From a cyanobacterium endosymbiont of Epithemia clementina EcSB (GTDB lineage Bacteria; Cyanobacteriota; Cyanobacteriia; Cyanobacteriales; Microcystaceae), in NCBI RefSeq assembly GCF_029919255.1, contig NZ_CP123991.1:1047110-1111109 (forward strand): a DNA stretch of 64,000 nucleotides. Direction: 5' to 3'. This document shows, piece after piece, positions 19,165 to 31,537 of this stretch. Position 1 is the stretch's first letter. Each line of letters opens with the position of its first letter. The notes under the pieces were generated by a model that saw nothing but the letters and a program-made list of their open reading frames with translations, did no database searches and was not told the DNA's origin. Both the position numbers and the translations under genes were made by a program.

Positions 19165-21001
19165 AAATTCTAGAATAGGACGTTTAACCGATTTTATTAT
19201 CGCCTTTAATGCCATTGACCTGTGAATAGCTTAGCATATTATGCTCTAAAAGGAGAGGTTTTGGAACCAAGATTTTTACATTACAAATTTTGTCTCCGTC
19301 AGTAAACCCTTATAGGTTTATTTAAACTGGAGTACTTTGAATTGCCAAATGAGCTAACTATGTATGTTTTTTTTAGGTTACTCTTATTGAAGATATTAGA
19401 AATTAAGAGTCACGTATTGATAGATAAACTTAAGTCTAATGCGGATAAAAACATAAATTTATCGTCAAAATAAAGAGCGAAAAAAAGATAACATCCAGGG
19501 AATGATAATATCAAGAGATAGCTGTCAGAACCATTGCTAACGAATAAACTGCTATCTAGACCTCTATTCTTAGATTTAATTTCTAAATGCCAATATTCAG
19601 GCTGTAATCTTTATATATGAGATGTTTGAGTATCTATCTTATGATTATTAATTTAGGTTTATAATTTAATTTGGCAACGATTTTAACAACAAGCAAATTT
19701 TTAGGTACTTAAATAACTACTAAATAAAAATTTTGTTTAAAAATTAAAAACAACTTATTAGGTGATTCAATATTATCAAGTAAATCTCAAGCAATGAAGT
19801 GTGATGAATTATTTTGTCGTCACATATTTGTGATTTTTATGAGTTATTTTTTCAGTAAAAAACTGATTTTTACCAAGTTATAGTTAATTATAAATAGGGA
19901 GCAAACCATAATTGGATTTTAGAGCATTAACTGTATTTAAGATCATTTATACTGTAGTTTAGCTACATTATTACCTAATAAGGTTAGTTATAATTAAGTA
20001 ATTATGAGTCAGTAAAAATATACTAATTGCCTCATCTATTTTTAGAAAATATATTTGTATATTTGAAGTGGGTTGTGAGTTTACAATTTATTAGATTTGC
20101 ACACCCTATTAATCTTAAAATGTTTTTTATAAAAAGTATTGTAAGATCTTAGTTCTGTCCTTACAGCGCATAATTTAACAGCTAAACGTCGAGATTTCTA
20201 CCTTTTGAATTTAGCCTTTTGATGTTTCTAAATAGTCAATTCTTACTCACGGAGTAACAAGTCTTTGTTTTCAGTTAACTATCGCAATCAATAGCCTTTG
20301 GTTTATCCCTAGTTCCTGCCTAAAGTTCTAGATAAAACTGTAATTGAGTAATTCTATAACGTCTAGGACTATTTGATAATGTTCAATTAACCTCCGGTAT
20401 AGGTTAAAAATACTTTAATAAGGCACTTTGAAGATTTATTTTTAAAAGAACTATTTCTGGGAGGATAGGTAAGTTTACTACAATATTTACTCTGGTTTGT
20501 GTCTGAAATAGATTCCTGCTTGATAATGAGGAGTTTCCCATGAAAAAGGGGATAGCTAAGTGTCATAGACACGAATATGAGGCATATAAACCCAGTTAAA
20601 AGCCTTTACACTACTATTGATTATAGCGTAAACACTATTATTCGTAGTTGTGATAGCAGTATTAGGCAGCAGCAAGAGCAGGTTGATGAACATCATCCAG
20701 TGGATAATCTGGCAATATGAAATTGCCAGGCAAATTCTATCATTTAATTTGATACAATTTACTTGTAATCAATTTCATATTTTTAGAACAATTTGTTAAT
20801 TTTTTTTATACTAAACTTGAATATAATCTGAGACAGATAAGTATGATTAAACATAAAATATAAACGAACAAATAAAAAGTCGAACTTGAGCAGTGTAATC
20901 CTTCAATTCCCTAAAAATTATTAGAGTTTCTAAAAGAGATGTTTTTTAAGATAAAATAGAGAGATAAGCAACTTAAATTGATAATTAATCATTCCTGACT
21001 C
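19165..21001. other. gene-free tract with degenerate repeats
   Basis: No supportable gene. About 19430-19960 patchily resembles 9110-9860. A 61-codon minus-strand frame at 20387-20572 has no Shine-Dalgarno and no recognisable motif, so I treat it as chance. No Shine-Dalgarno is evident before the chlD start. Confidence 0.35.
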
Positions 21002-23014
21002 ATGTCTGTCCCCACTCCATCCTTACCCTCAACTAATTTTCCAATAACGGCGGTCATTGGACAAGAAGCTATCAAGTTTGCCTTACTTTTGGCTGCCGTT
21101 GATCCAGGGTTGGGAGGAGTTGTGATTGCCGGTCGTCGAGGAACAGCAAAATCTGTTTTAGCCAGGGGAATTCATGCTTTATTACCTCCGATTGAAAGGA
21201 TAAAAAATAACCCCTTTAACTGCGATCACAATAAACCCAGTGAATGGGACGACAACACTCAAGAACAATATCAAAATCTTGTTTTAGAAAATATTCCGAC
21301 AGAAATTATACCAGCTCCTTTTATTCAAGTTCCTATTGGGATTACTGAAGATAGACTATTAGGCTCAGTAAATGTAGAAGAGTCTATAGAAAAAGGAGAA
21401 GCAGTCTTTCAACCTGGATTATTAGCACAGGCACATCGTGGGGTTTTATATATTGATGAAGTTAACTTACTCGATGATCAAATTTCCAATCAGATATTGA
21501 CTGTTTTAACCGAAGGACGCAATCAAATTGAACGGGAAGGCATTAGTTTTCAACATTATTGTCGACCCTTATTAATTGCCACTTATAACCCAGAAGAAGG
21601 ACCCCTGAGACAAAATCTATTAGACCGCATTGCGATCGCCATCTATGCTGATTGTGTCTTAACTTTAGATCAACGAGTCCAAGCAGTAGAACGAGCTATT
21701 GGTCATGCCAATTCACCTCAAGCGTTTATAAGCCAGTATAACGATGAAATAAACGATATTAAAACTGAGATTATTCTCGCACGAGAATGGTTAAAAGAGG
21801 TTAAAATTACTAACGATCAGATTGCTTACTTGGTTGAGGAAGCTATCCGGGGAGTCACAGAAGGGCATCGCGCTGAACTCTTCGCCGTTCGAGCCGCTAA
21901 AGTAGCAGCAGCCCTAGAAGGACGTAATATTGTAACCCCAGGAGACCTAAAACGGGCAGTGGAATTGGTCATAGTGCCTCGTTCTACGATAACACAGCCT
22001 CCTCCTGAAGATGAGCAACAACCCCCGCCATCACCTCCTGAACAAACTCAAGATGAGTCTAACCAAGACCAAGAGAAACAAGAAGAAAACCAAGAAGACC
22101 CCGAACAAAAACCTCTAAATATTCCTGAAGAGTTCATTTTTGATGTAGAGGGAGTTATCATCGATCCTAATGTTCTTGTTTTTGCCCAAAAAGCCCAAAA
22201 ACAAGGAAATTCAGGAACTCGTGGCTTCATTTTTTCTGAAGACAGGGGACGTTACATCAAACCCATAATTCTTAAAGGAAAAGTTAAACGTATTGCCGTC
22301 GATGCAACCTTAAGGGCTGCGGCCCCCTATCAAAAATCTCGTCGTTTGCGTCATCCTGGTCGTAGTGTCATCTTTGAACAAGGAGATATTCGATCGAAAT
22401 ATATGACGAGAAGAGCAGGGGCATTAATTATCTTTGTGGTAGATGCGTCAGGGTCGATGGCCTTGAACCGGATGCAGTCAGCTAAAGGTGCAGTTATGCG
22501 TCTGTTAACAGAAGCCTACAAAAACCGCGACCAAGTGGCGTTAGTTCCTTTTAGAGGAGAACAAGCAGAGGTTTTATTACCTCCTACCCGTTCTATCTCT
22601 TTGGCAAAACGACAGTTAGAAACTTTGCCCTGTGGAGGTGGTTCACCTTTGGCACACGGTTTATCTCAAGCAGTTCATGTAGGAATAAATGCTAAGATGT
22701 CTGGGGATATTGGACAAGTTGTCATTGTTGCTATTACTGATGGACGGGGTAACATTCCTTTAGCCAAATCTTTAGGAGAATCTTTACCTGAAGGGGAAAA
22801 GCCAGATATTCAAAGTGAACTATTAGAAATTGCCAAAAAAACTCGGGCTTTAGGTATGAAATTGTTGATCATCGATACAGAAAAAAAATTCGTTTCTACA
22901 GGTTTTGGAAAAGAGTTAGCACAAACTGCAGGGGGAACTTACTATCAATTACCCAGAGCAACAGATCAGGCAATTGCACAAATGGCTAGAGAGGCGATCA
23001 CAGATTTAAAATAA
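21002..23014 (+). CDS. chlD: magnesium chelatase subunit ChlD
   Basis: ChlD is the AAA+/VWA subunit that with ChlI and ChlH inserts Mg2+ into protoporphyrin IX, the first step committed to chlorophyll. The 670-residue product has an N-terminal AAA+ domain ([14 protein letters not shown] near residues 43-56, [12 protein letters not shown]), a Pro/Glu/Gln-rich acidic linker (about 335-380) and a C-terminal von Willebrand A domain with the MIDAS motif DASGSM (about 479-484). Length and domains are complete. Its survival is notable because photosystem II genes at the other end of the window are decayed. A HIP1 octamer lies inside at 21632-21639. Confidence 0.96.
   Translation: MSVPTPSLPSTNFPITAVIGQEAIKFALLLAAVDPGLGGVVIAGRRGTAKSVLARGIHALLPPIERIKNNPFNCDHNKPSEWDDNTQEQYQNLVLENIPTEIIPAPFIQVPIGITEDRLLGSVNVEESIEKGEAVFQPGLLAQAHRGVLYIDEVNLLDDQISNQILTVLTEGRNQIEREGISFQHYCRPLLIATYNPEEGPLRQNLLDRIAIAIYADCVLTLDQRVQAVERAIGHANSPQAFISQYNDEINDIKTEIILAREWLKEVKITNDQIAYLVEEAIRGVTEGHRAELFAVRAAKVAAALEGRNIVTPGDLKRAVELVIVPRSTITQPPPEDEQQPPPSPPEQTQDESNQDQEKQEENQEDPEQKPLNIPEEFIFDVEGVIIDPNVLVFAQKAQKQGNSGTRGFIFSEDRGRYIKPIILKGKVKRIAVDATLRAAAPYQKSRRLRHPGRSVIFEQGDIRSKYMTRRAGALIIFVVDASGSMALNRMQSAKGAVMRLLTEAYKNRDQVALVPFRGEQAEVLLPPTRSISLAKRQLETLPCGGGSPLAHGLSQAVHVGINAKMSGDIGQVVIVAITDGRGNIPLAKSLGESLPEGEKPDIQSELLEIAKKTRALGMKLLIIDTEKKFVSTGFGKELAQTAGGTYYQLPRATDQAIAQMAREAITDLK
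21632..21639. repeat. HIP1 octamer GCGATCGC
   Basis: The highly iterated palindrome typical of cyanobacterial genomes, here inside chlD. Confidence 0.85.
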
Positions 23015-24741
23015 ACATAACCAAGGATAATAGTGTAACATTATTGATTATCCTGATAATAACTCAAATTATTCCAACATTGTTAATCCAAGTCTGAGAC
23101 ATAAGATTTTACCCAACCTGTTATAGGGTAACATTGATATTAATATCTTAGAAATCTTAATTTCTAGTTAATAAACTGTCTTATTTTGAATAACTATAGT
23201 TAGTTCTGGTTAAACGTTGATAACCTTATGGCAAGTTCATGGCAAGTATTTAACTACATAAAAATGAGTGTATTGGAATACAAGTTATCTTGATTACTAC
23301 TTATATATAACTAGAACTAAGATTGAAATTTTGTCAGCTAAAAACTATTTATTAGTCAAAAAACTATAAACTATACTACTACTTTAGTTGACAATAAAAA
23401 CAAATTAAAAAAATGATATAGAAATTATAAAATTAATAAAAATATTATCTGGGTTAAAACTTTGTTTTTATTGAGTACTTGTCTAGACAAATTTACCTAA
23501 TAAAAGTTGTCTAGTTTCTCCCAAACAACTTTAAAAATACAAATATTATGTTAACCAGTGTATGTAATAAAAAAAAGTAGAGATTAAAAGATAATTTGAC
23601 TATGATTTATGTATCATGTATACTACCTTTAGTGATTCTTACAATAGAACACCAATCAAGACTTTTTTTCGATCTTCTTTATTCTAAAAGTTACAATATT
23701 AAACTCAATTTTAGTAAACTAATCTTGTAGCTTCGATTAAGAGACTAATCTTAACAATTAGAAATCTATGTTATGTTCAATTAATAAGTGATCATTGAGC
23801 TCGTGGGAAATATAGATAAAATTCAAGGTATTAAATATTTAAAAATAAAAATAGAAGTACAATAGAAAAAACTAAATTGTCAAAAAAAGTATGCTTAAAA
23901 GATTAGCTTTGCAGCAAGTAATTAAAAACGTTCAATAACTCTAATTAGAAAAAAATAAATATTAATTAATATACTTGAAAAACGTTTAAATCTACAAAGT
24001 AGTACTTTGCTGTCGAACAAGACATACAGATCCGTCAAAAAGTAGCTGAAATAAAATGTTAAATTTAATTTAGTTGATCAATTTTTAGGATAATTTTATC
24101 AACTATAAAAAGTTCCTAGATACCCCAATCACTGTGGGCTTTTCAATTGGTAGTGCTTTTATGATATATTATTCTTTAGAATCTTACATTAGATTATACA
24201 ACTAGATTTTATCTGATAGATAATCAGAAAAAGAATATTACAATTAATCCGAAATAAGAAATAAAAATATTTAATACAACTAACAAAAATTATAAGATTA
24301 TCTTTCTGCAACGAGCAGGTATATTTAATGATGATAATGATCTTAATGACTTAAAAAACAGTATTTGTATTTACAAGGTAAAAAAATTCTAAAACTGATT
24401 TTATTAAACTGGTGCTGGTATATATTATCGATACAGTTTTTTAACTCATCTTTATACAAGTAATAATAATATTATCAATCGATTAACAATCGTAAAAACA
24501 AAGAAACAGCCATTACTCTTTTTCTCAAAAAGAAAATTTTATGAGAATGGGTAGATTATTTACTTAAAGATTTTTCAGAATAAGATTTATTAAAGATATG
24601 AGAACTTTTTAAAATTAAAAAGAGAACCTAACCATCATAAATGTGCAATATGTCTAAATTAATAAGTAATGGCATCGTTTTGATTGTAATTAAACAAATC
24701 TAATGTTAGATTAATTTTTAAAAATGTAGTTCTTTTCAAAT
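23015..24741. other. 1.7-kb gene-free AT-rich tract
   Basis: No gene is supportable. One forward phrase near 24120-24205 (DTPITVGFSIGSAFMIYYSL) is protein-like and may be the relic of a membrane protein, but stops follow on all sides and I cannot assign it. Confidence 0.45.
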
Positions 24742-25119
24742 TTATTTCCAATTCCAAGCAGTAATAACTAAACTTCCCCATCCAATCATAAATGCCATCC
24801 CACCAATGGGAGTAATTGCCCCTAACCATTTAATTCCAGTTAAACTAAGAGCATAAAGACTTCCTGAAAAAATGAGCATTCCTAAAATAAATCCATATCC
24901 AGCCCATAATAAACTAGAAGGATAATTTTGTTGGCTGGTTAATAATAACACAACCAACAATAAAGCTAGGGAATGATACATTTGATATTTTATTCCTGTT
25001 TCAAAAATATCTAAAGCGTGAGCACTTAATCGATTTTTTAAACTATGACGAGCAAATGCGCCTCCAGCCACTCCTAATCCTGCTAAAGTTGATCCAACTA
25101 TCATAAATACTTTAACCAT
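24742..25119 (-). CDS. DUF423 (YgdD-like) membrane protein
   Basis: The 125-residue protein matches DUF423 in length and pattern: an N-terminal segment with GAFARHSLKNRLSAHALDIF and GIKYQMYHSLALLLV, then membrane segments including LIFSGSLYALSLTGIKWLGA and ITPIGGMAFMIGW. About four transmembrane helices are predictable. The family role is unknown. A short inverted repeat (TTAAGTGC...GCACTTAA, about 25158-25180) lies just upstream and could be a regulatory site. Confidence 0.88.
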   Translation of the reverse strand: MVKVFMIVGSTLAGLGVAGGAFARHSLKNRLSAHALDIFETGIKYQMYHSLALLLVVLLLTSQQNYPSSLLWAGYGFILGMLIFSGSLYALSLTGIKWLGAITPIGGMAFMIGWGSLVITAWNWK

Positions 25120-25835
25120 TTTTTTACTCTAAGCTCGCTTGTAACTACGGTTTAGCATTAAGTGCGAATTTAGCACTTAATTGATTCTTAAGTTACTTTA
25201 TTCTATTGTTGTTTTTGTAATCTCCGTTCAACAATCAATTGCAGCAATCATCTCCAATCATAGCATTTCTAAAATGGAAAAGTATAGTAAAAGTTTATCT
25301 CTTTTTAAGAACCTTGTGCCCAAAGTGAAAACTGGAGGATTAGAAACAATAATACTAATCATCATAATCATCAAAGCTAGAAAAAAGCGAATTAAAGATA
25401 GTTTTGTTAAACTTACTCCATATTAAGCACAATAAAAAAAACTTAATCTATAGAAAATGAGAGCAGTCTAATCACTAACAACTAATTTAGTTGAAAAATT
25501 CAATAAACTTCTAGCAAAATCTGAATAATTAGTTTTAGGCATAATAAAAAAATAAGATAAACTAGAGGTTTTACCAAACATTGTATGCCAAAATTATTTA
25601 TTACTCCGACAACTATAACAATCAACATTAATATCAATAATTATTAATAATTTTCCTAACTCATAAAACTAAATCCAAATCCCTATTTTAGTGACTAAAC
25701 TTCATTCTCCATTGAAAAATACCTAATAGAGTTGAAAATAACGAGAGAAATACGGCAATAAGCGGAATTACAGTTTTCAACCGTATCGTTATAATGCAGC
25801 GCTAAATTTAATTAGACTGTTCAGGGATTAAGTTA
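25120..25835. other. gene-free stretch with one doubtful open frame
   Basis: A TTG-initiated 81-codon frame at 25181-25426 contains two hydrophobic stretches (LYSIVVFVISVQQSIAAII and ETIILIIIIIKARKK) but has no Shine-Dalgarno and no recognisable family. It may be a relic or chance. Nothing else is seen. Confidence 0.35.
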
Positions 25836-26040
25836 TATGTCCATTGAATCTCTCCACCTTTGAGGGTATCAGATTACAGCATTTTGTAGTAACCCTGAAA
25901 AGAAATAAGAAGTTCTTTAATCAGGGGTTGATCATTTTGTTAATCCTCGTGATCTAGAAGCAATTCAAGTTATTGGCAATTCCTTTAATTTTATTATCTC
26001 TACGGTAAATGTTGAGACAGATTAACTTAAATATACTTCG
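25836..26040 (+). pseudogene. zinc-type alcohol dehydrogenase fragment
   Basis: One forward frame reads QITAFCSNPEKK, stop, EVL, stop, SGVDHFVNPRDLEAIQVIGN and SFNFIISTVNVETD. This matches the NAD(P)-binding part of cinnamyl-alcohol-type zinc dehydrogenases (pattern VTAFTSNPAKKEEALSFGAD...FDLIISTVN). Two in-frame stops, and the absence of the zinc-binding N-terminal domain and of the C-terminal end, show it is a dead fragment. Confidence 0.7.
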
Positions 26041-26329
26041 TCTGAAAAGATAAAATAGTCGCCAAAAATAAAGAGCAGACCATTGATAGAATAACGTGAG
26101 TTAGACGAAAATTTGTGGATGGAAGGGTAAGAAGTAATTTTCTCAATTGTTTAGTGAAACTTATGCCCTGGATAGCAATGTTCCTTTGCTATTGTTTACC
26201 GACTGATAAAAGACTCGCAGTAACGTATACAAAAATTTTAGATATTTAGTTAGTTATATGAGTACAAAATTGTATAATATTGTATTAGCGATTTCAACTA
26301 TTTTTAATAGTAAACGAATGCGGTGAATA

Positions 26330-26700
26330 ATTCGCTTTTAAAACTTCAGGCAAAACAGATGACCGTAAATCATTTCCTGGATTAAGGTAAGATTTAATTA
26401 GTAAATTATTGAAATACCGAGAATATATTGTTCAAAAACTCTTTGAAAGACTCTATAAAAAAATACTTTAAGTGATTCCTTGTTATCAACAGAAGATGAA
26501 GCACAAGTTAGTTGAACTGATTGATAAAATATTACTTAGTAAATATCTTTTGATTGGAACGGTCAACGACCAACTCAAAAATATCTCTAAGATTGAAAAT
26601 TTTAGAGATCAAAGTGTTTGAAATGTTTTGTTAACTCTTTGGCTTGACTGACTGTTTATACCTATCTAATTGGAAGATCTTCTCTCGATTTAAAATTGAA
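26330..26700 (+). mobile_element. IS982-family transposase remnant
   Basis: Forward frames give YREYIVQKLFERLYKK (about 26413-26460), then LIDKILLSKYLLIGTVNDQL and KNISKIENFRDQSV, a stop, and a degraded tail. The pattern is the C-terminal part of IS982 transposases (LLDKILLxKRxLIExVNDQLKNISxIEHxRHRS), including a remnant of the final catalytic region. It is broken by stops and lacks its N-terminus, so it is inactive. Confidence 0.72.
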
Positions 26701-26796
26701 AAGTAGGTTGGGCTTGCCTTCTGCACATTGGGGAAGAATGAGCCTTGGTTCATGGAAAGTGATGATCACAGTAACAAAGTTTGTGTAAAGCTTAAA

Positions 26797-27543
26797 TTAT
26801 TTTTTTACTTCTAGGGCTTTAATTTGTTCAATGGCTGCGTAAGAACCTTGATCGTACCCCTGTTGTTCCCACAATTGAGCAGCTTTTTTAAAATCGGCAA
26901 TCGCTTTTCGACTATGGTCGAGATCAGATAAGGCTAGTCCACGGTTGAAATAGACTTCACCATAGTCGGGCTTAAGTTTAATTGCCTCAGTAAAGTCATG
27001 TTGAGCCAGATCTGCCTGGCCCAGGTTTAAATAGGCTAATCCCAGATTATTATAAGCAAAAGCATCATTAGGATTAAGTTTAAGAGCTTTCATATAATTG
27101 GTGATCGCTTGTTCATCTTTTCCTAGGTGTAAGTAGACGTTCCCTCGATTAACATAAGCTTCAACCAGTTTAGCATCGAGTTTGAGAGCTCGGCTGAAAT
27201 CCCCTAATGCCAACTCAAATTTCCCTAAGTGGCTATACGCAAACCCCCGATTAAAATAGGCATTAACATCATTGGGATTTTTTTCAACAGCTTTAGTAAA
27301 ATCTCTAGCAGCCCCTTGAAAATTACCCTGACGGCTTTTGGCAATCCCCTGTTGAACGAATTCAATCGAACCAGTTTTCACTAAATCAGCTTGTTTTTTT
27401 TTAGCAGAATTATGGTTACAGGCAATGTTTAAACCTAACAGAAATAGACATATGATAAACAGGTAAACACGAGATTTAATCCTCAAGATAAGAAAGGATT
27501 TGAGTGAGATAAAACAAAAAACAGGGGAAGTTGGGAAATTCAA
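26797..27543 (-). CDS. tetratricopeptide-repeat protein, membrane-anchored
   Basis: This 248-residue protein begins with a hydrophobic segment (VYLFIICLFLLGLNIACNH, about residues 26-44) that could be a signal anchor or a poor lipobox with Cys42. It is followed by about five consecutive 34-residue TPR units from residue 60 onward (GIAKSRQGNFQGAARDFTKA, AYFNRGFAYSHLGKFELALG, and so on). TPR arrays mediate protein-protein contacts; the partner cannot be read here. The translation start may be internal. Confidence 0.85.
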   Translation of the reverse strand: MNFPTSPVFCFISLKSFLILRIKSRVYLFIICLFLLGLNIACNHNSAKKKQADLVKTGSIEFVQQGIAKSRQGNFQGAARDFTKAVEKNPNDVNAYFNRGFAYSHLGKFELALGDFSRALKLDAKLVEAYVNRGNVYLHLGKDEQAITNYMKALKLNPNDAFAYNNLGLAYLNLGQADLAQHDFTEAIKLKPDYGEVYFNRGLALSDLDHSRKAIADFKKAAQLWEQQGYDQGSYAAIEQIKALEVKK

Positions 27544-27756
27544 AATGGACTGCTCGAGTGAGTAATTTTAGAAAATTTAGCAATTAACTCCTGATCTATT
27601 AAGAACCCCACTCTTGTTAGTCAAGATTTGTATAGTTAAGGCACACTCGAATAATAATTACTGCTGGCAATCATCGTGCGGTGTGTTATCAACTAGACAA
27701 ATGTGAGAAAACTGAGTATATTAACTTGGGTTATTTGTATGAGGAGTTATCTTCCA

Positions 27757-28083
27757 ATGAAAAAACTGTTGGTATCTACTTTGATGATAGCGTTGACTGC
27801 AGCTCCTGGACAGGCTCAAACAGCAACTTATTATTCTTCTCAGTATCACGGCAAAAAAACCGCATCAGGAGTAATATTTAACAATTATCAACCTTTAGCG
27901 GCTCATCCTTCCCTCCCCTTTGGTACAAGAGTAAAAGTTACAAACCGCAAAAATGGTAAGAGTATCATTGTCCGAGTTGTAGATCGCTGTCGTTGTAACA
28001 TTGATTTGTCTCGAGGTGCCTTTCAACAAATTGGTTCTTTGAAATCAGGTAGAATTCCAGTAAGTATTAAAGTTTTACGTTAA
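27757..28083 (+). CDS. RlpA-like double-psi beta-barrel protein, secreted
   Basis: RlpA-like proteins bind or cleave denuded peptidoglycan glycan strands. From the ATG at 27757, with GAGGAG at 27741-27746 upstream, the 108-residue product has a signal peptide (MKKLLVSTLMIALTAAPGQA) followed by a barrel domain with ATYYSSQYHGKKTASGVIFN, LPFGTRVKVTNRKNGKSI and VRVVDRCRC...IDLSRGAFQQIG, which hold the conserved Asp residues. The open frame extends upstream to 27703, but signal peptide and ribosome-binding site favour 27757. It lacks the SPOR domain of E. coli RlpA. Confidence 0.88.
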   Translation: MKKLLVSTLMIALTAAPGQAQTATYYSSQYHGKKTASGVIFNNYQPLAAHPSLPFGTRVKVTNRKNGKSIIVRVVDRCRCNIDLSRGAFQQIGSLKSGRIPVSIKVLR

Positions 28084-28295
28084 AATCAAGCTCTAAACCT
28101 TTCTTATCCTATTTTAACTAAAAAAAATTTAGCGCAAATACTCTATCAAGAAGAATAATTTTCTATAAACTTCATGAGTGGTCTTCGTGTATTCGTAGGA
28201 TAATTAAACTTAGGCAATCAGTGTTAAGTGTTAAGATAACCCATACTTTAATTCTCAAACAAAGTCGCCCAATTACCAACAGAAAGGAGACAATA

Positions 28296-29597
28296 GTGGT
28301 TAGCACAGCATTATTCACAACCACGAAATCAGAAGAAATTTTCACCGCAGCCCAAAAATTAATGCCTGGTGGGGTCAGTTCCCCAGTACGAGCGTTTAAA
28401 TCCGTTGGTGGACAGCCTATTGTTTTTGATCGCGTTAAGGGAGCCTATATCTGGGATGTAGATGGCAACCAGTACATTGATTATGTAGGAAGCTGGGGAC
28501 CGGCTATCTGTGGCCATGCTCATCCGGAAGTCATTGCAGCCCTCCATGAAGCTTTAGAAAAAGGAACTAGTTTTGGTGCGCCTTCTTTTCAGGAAAATAT
28601 CTTGGCAGAAATGGTTATTGAAGCCGTTCCTAGTATAGAGATGGTTAGATTTGTCAATTCAGGAACAGAAGCTTGTATGTCTATCTTGCGTCTTATACGG
28701 GCATTTACTCGACGCAATAAGATAATTAAATTTGAAGGGTGTTACCATGGCCATGCTGATATGTTCTTAGTTAAAGCAGGATCAGGGGTTGCAACCTTAG
28801 GTTTACCTGACTCCCCAGGAGTTCCTAAAACCACAACTAGAGATACTTTAACGGCTCCTTATAATGATTTAGAAGCGGTTAAAATTCTGTTTGCCGAAAA
28901 TCCTGATGAAATCGCGGGAATTATTTTAGAACCAGTTGTTGGCAATTCCGGCTTTATAATTCCTGATGCTGGATTTTTAGAGGGTTTACGGGAGCTAACT
29001 AAAGAATACGGTTCTTTACTAGTATTTGATGAAGTAATGACGGGATTTCGTTTAGCTTATGGGGGAGCTCAAGAAAAATTTGGTGTTACTCCTGATCTAA
29101 CCACGTTGGGTAAAATTATCGGTGGTGGTTTACCAGTAGGAGCTTATGGAGGACGTAAGGATATTATGGCAATGGTGGCACCAGTAGGTTCGATGTATCA
29201 AGCAGGAACCTTATCAGGTAATCCTTTAGCTATGACTGCGGGGATCAAAACCCTTGAATTGCTACAAAAACCGGGTACCTATGAATATTTAGATAGAATT
29301 ACCCAAAAACTTAGTGATGGCTTAATCAAACTTGCTCAAGAAGCAGGTCATGCTATTTATGGTGGTCGTATCGGGGCTATGTTCGGACTATTTTTTACGG
29401 AAGGACCTGTCCGTAACTACGATGATGCCAAAAAGTCTGATCTACATAAATTTAGCCTTTTTCACCGGGGAATGCTCGAACATGGTGTCTATTTAGCTCC
29501 TTCTCAATTTGAGGCTGGTTTTACTTCCTTAGCTCATAGTGACGAGGATATTGCTCTAACTTTAGAGACAGCTCGCAAGGTTTTCGCAACTTTATAA
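28296..29597 (+). CDS. hemL: glutamate-1-semialdehyde 2,1-aminomutase HemL
   Basis: HemL makes 5-aminolevulinate from glutamate-1-semialdehyde, feeding heme, siroheme, bilin and chlorophyll synthesis. The 433-residue PLP enzyme carries [33 protein letters not shown], the [10 protein letters not shown] aspartate and the PLP-lysine motif [21 protein letters not shown] start at 28296 follows AAGGAG (28284-28289) at six bases, so the frame opening at 28221 is too long. The family length is about 430 residues. It must remain for heme even without photosynthesis. Confidence 0.96.
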   Translation: MVSTALFTTTKSEEIFTAAQKLMPGGVSSPVRAFKSVGGQPIVFDRVKGAYIWDVDGNQYIDYVGSWGPAICGHAHPEVIAALHEALEKGTSFGAPSFQENILAEMVIEAVPSIEMVRFVNSGTEACMSILRLIRAFTRRNKIIKFEGCYHGHADMFLVKAGSGVATLGLPDSPGVPKTTTRDTLTAPYNDLEAVKILFAENPDEIAGIILEPVVGNSGFIIPDAGFLEGLRELTKEYGSLLVFDEVMTGFRLAYGGAQEKFGVTPDLTTLGKIIGGGLPVGAYGGRKDIMAMVAPVGSMYQAGTLSGNPLAMTAGIKTLELLQKPGTYEYLDRITQKLSDGLIKLAQEAGHAIYGGRIGAMFGLFFTEGPVRNYDDAKKSDLHKFSLFHRGMLEHGVYLAPSQFEAGFTSLAHSDEDIALTLETARKVFATL

Positions 29598-29635
29598 GTT
29601 AGAGAATTTTAAAGTTAGAGAGTTTTGATTAGCAG

Positions 29636-29857
29636 TCAATGATCTAACGGAGTGAGGGGTGCTTTCTCTTCAGTCACTTGTGGTATTGCATCGACTTTCA
29701 TATTAAATCTAATTTTTATATCTTCTGTTCGTCCCATTTTTCCAACAATTCTGCCTTTCTCAAAAATTCCCAGTTTTTCGTACGTAACTGTTGCAATATC
29801 CCAAAGGCTACCTGTCAGGGGAACTAATAAACTCGAAAAAAATAGGGGCCGGTGGGC
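29636..29857 (-). pseudogene. C-terminal fragment of a conserved, unidentified gene
   Basis: On the minus strand one frame is open for about 73 codons and strikingly protein-like: AHRPLFFSSLLVPLTGSLWD, IATVTYEKLGIFEKGRIVGK, MGRTEDIKIRFNMKVDAIPQ, VTEEKAPLTPLDH, stop at 29636. There is a stop immediately upstream (29858-29860) and no start codon, so this is the intact tail of a truncated gene. I do not recognise the family. It faces hemL tail to tail. Confidence 0.55.
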
Positions 29858-30071
29858 TTAGTCTGCTTTGATTATTTTTATATAGTAAGTAGTGATTATC
29901 TCTACGCTTGTCTTAGGTTCGGCTCGATTTATATTTGTAGTCCATAAAATGGTTAGTCAACACCCAGATAAAAGGCTAGAGAATAGGGTTAGAATGTAGT
30001 TTCTACATATCCAGGAATGCGGAAGAAAGAAGCTTTAGAATCCCTTGACTGAATCACGATTGAAGGAGAAG

Positions 30072-30147
30072 CAAAACTCTATCCCAAATTCTAGGTTTCA
30101 ACTAACCCCATCTTATAGCTTTGAGACAATTTTGGGATAGAGTTTTG
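30072..30147. repeat. inverted repeat with 17-bp arms and 42-base spacer
   Basis: Arms 30072-30088 and 30131-30147 are exact reverse complements (core CTCTATCCCAAA). The spacer is 30089-30130. No gene end is nearby. Confidence 0.8.
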
Positions 30148-30169
30148 TTGCTAGATAATTAGCAAAAAC

Positions 30170-31400
<1,231 letters not shown>

Positions 31401-31537
31401 GACAAAATCTATCTCAACAATCTGTATAAACTGCGAAATATAAGTTATTCTTGACTTTTTCTAAGAGTCAAGAGCTATTATTGAGCAATAAAAAAATTAT
31501 AATAAAAACAGACAAAATCTTTCCAATTGGAAGAGTA

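Noticed and set aside
20387-20572. Small minus-strand protein of 61 residues
   Set aside because: No ribosome-binding site, no recognisable motif, AT-driven composition.
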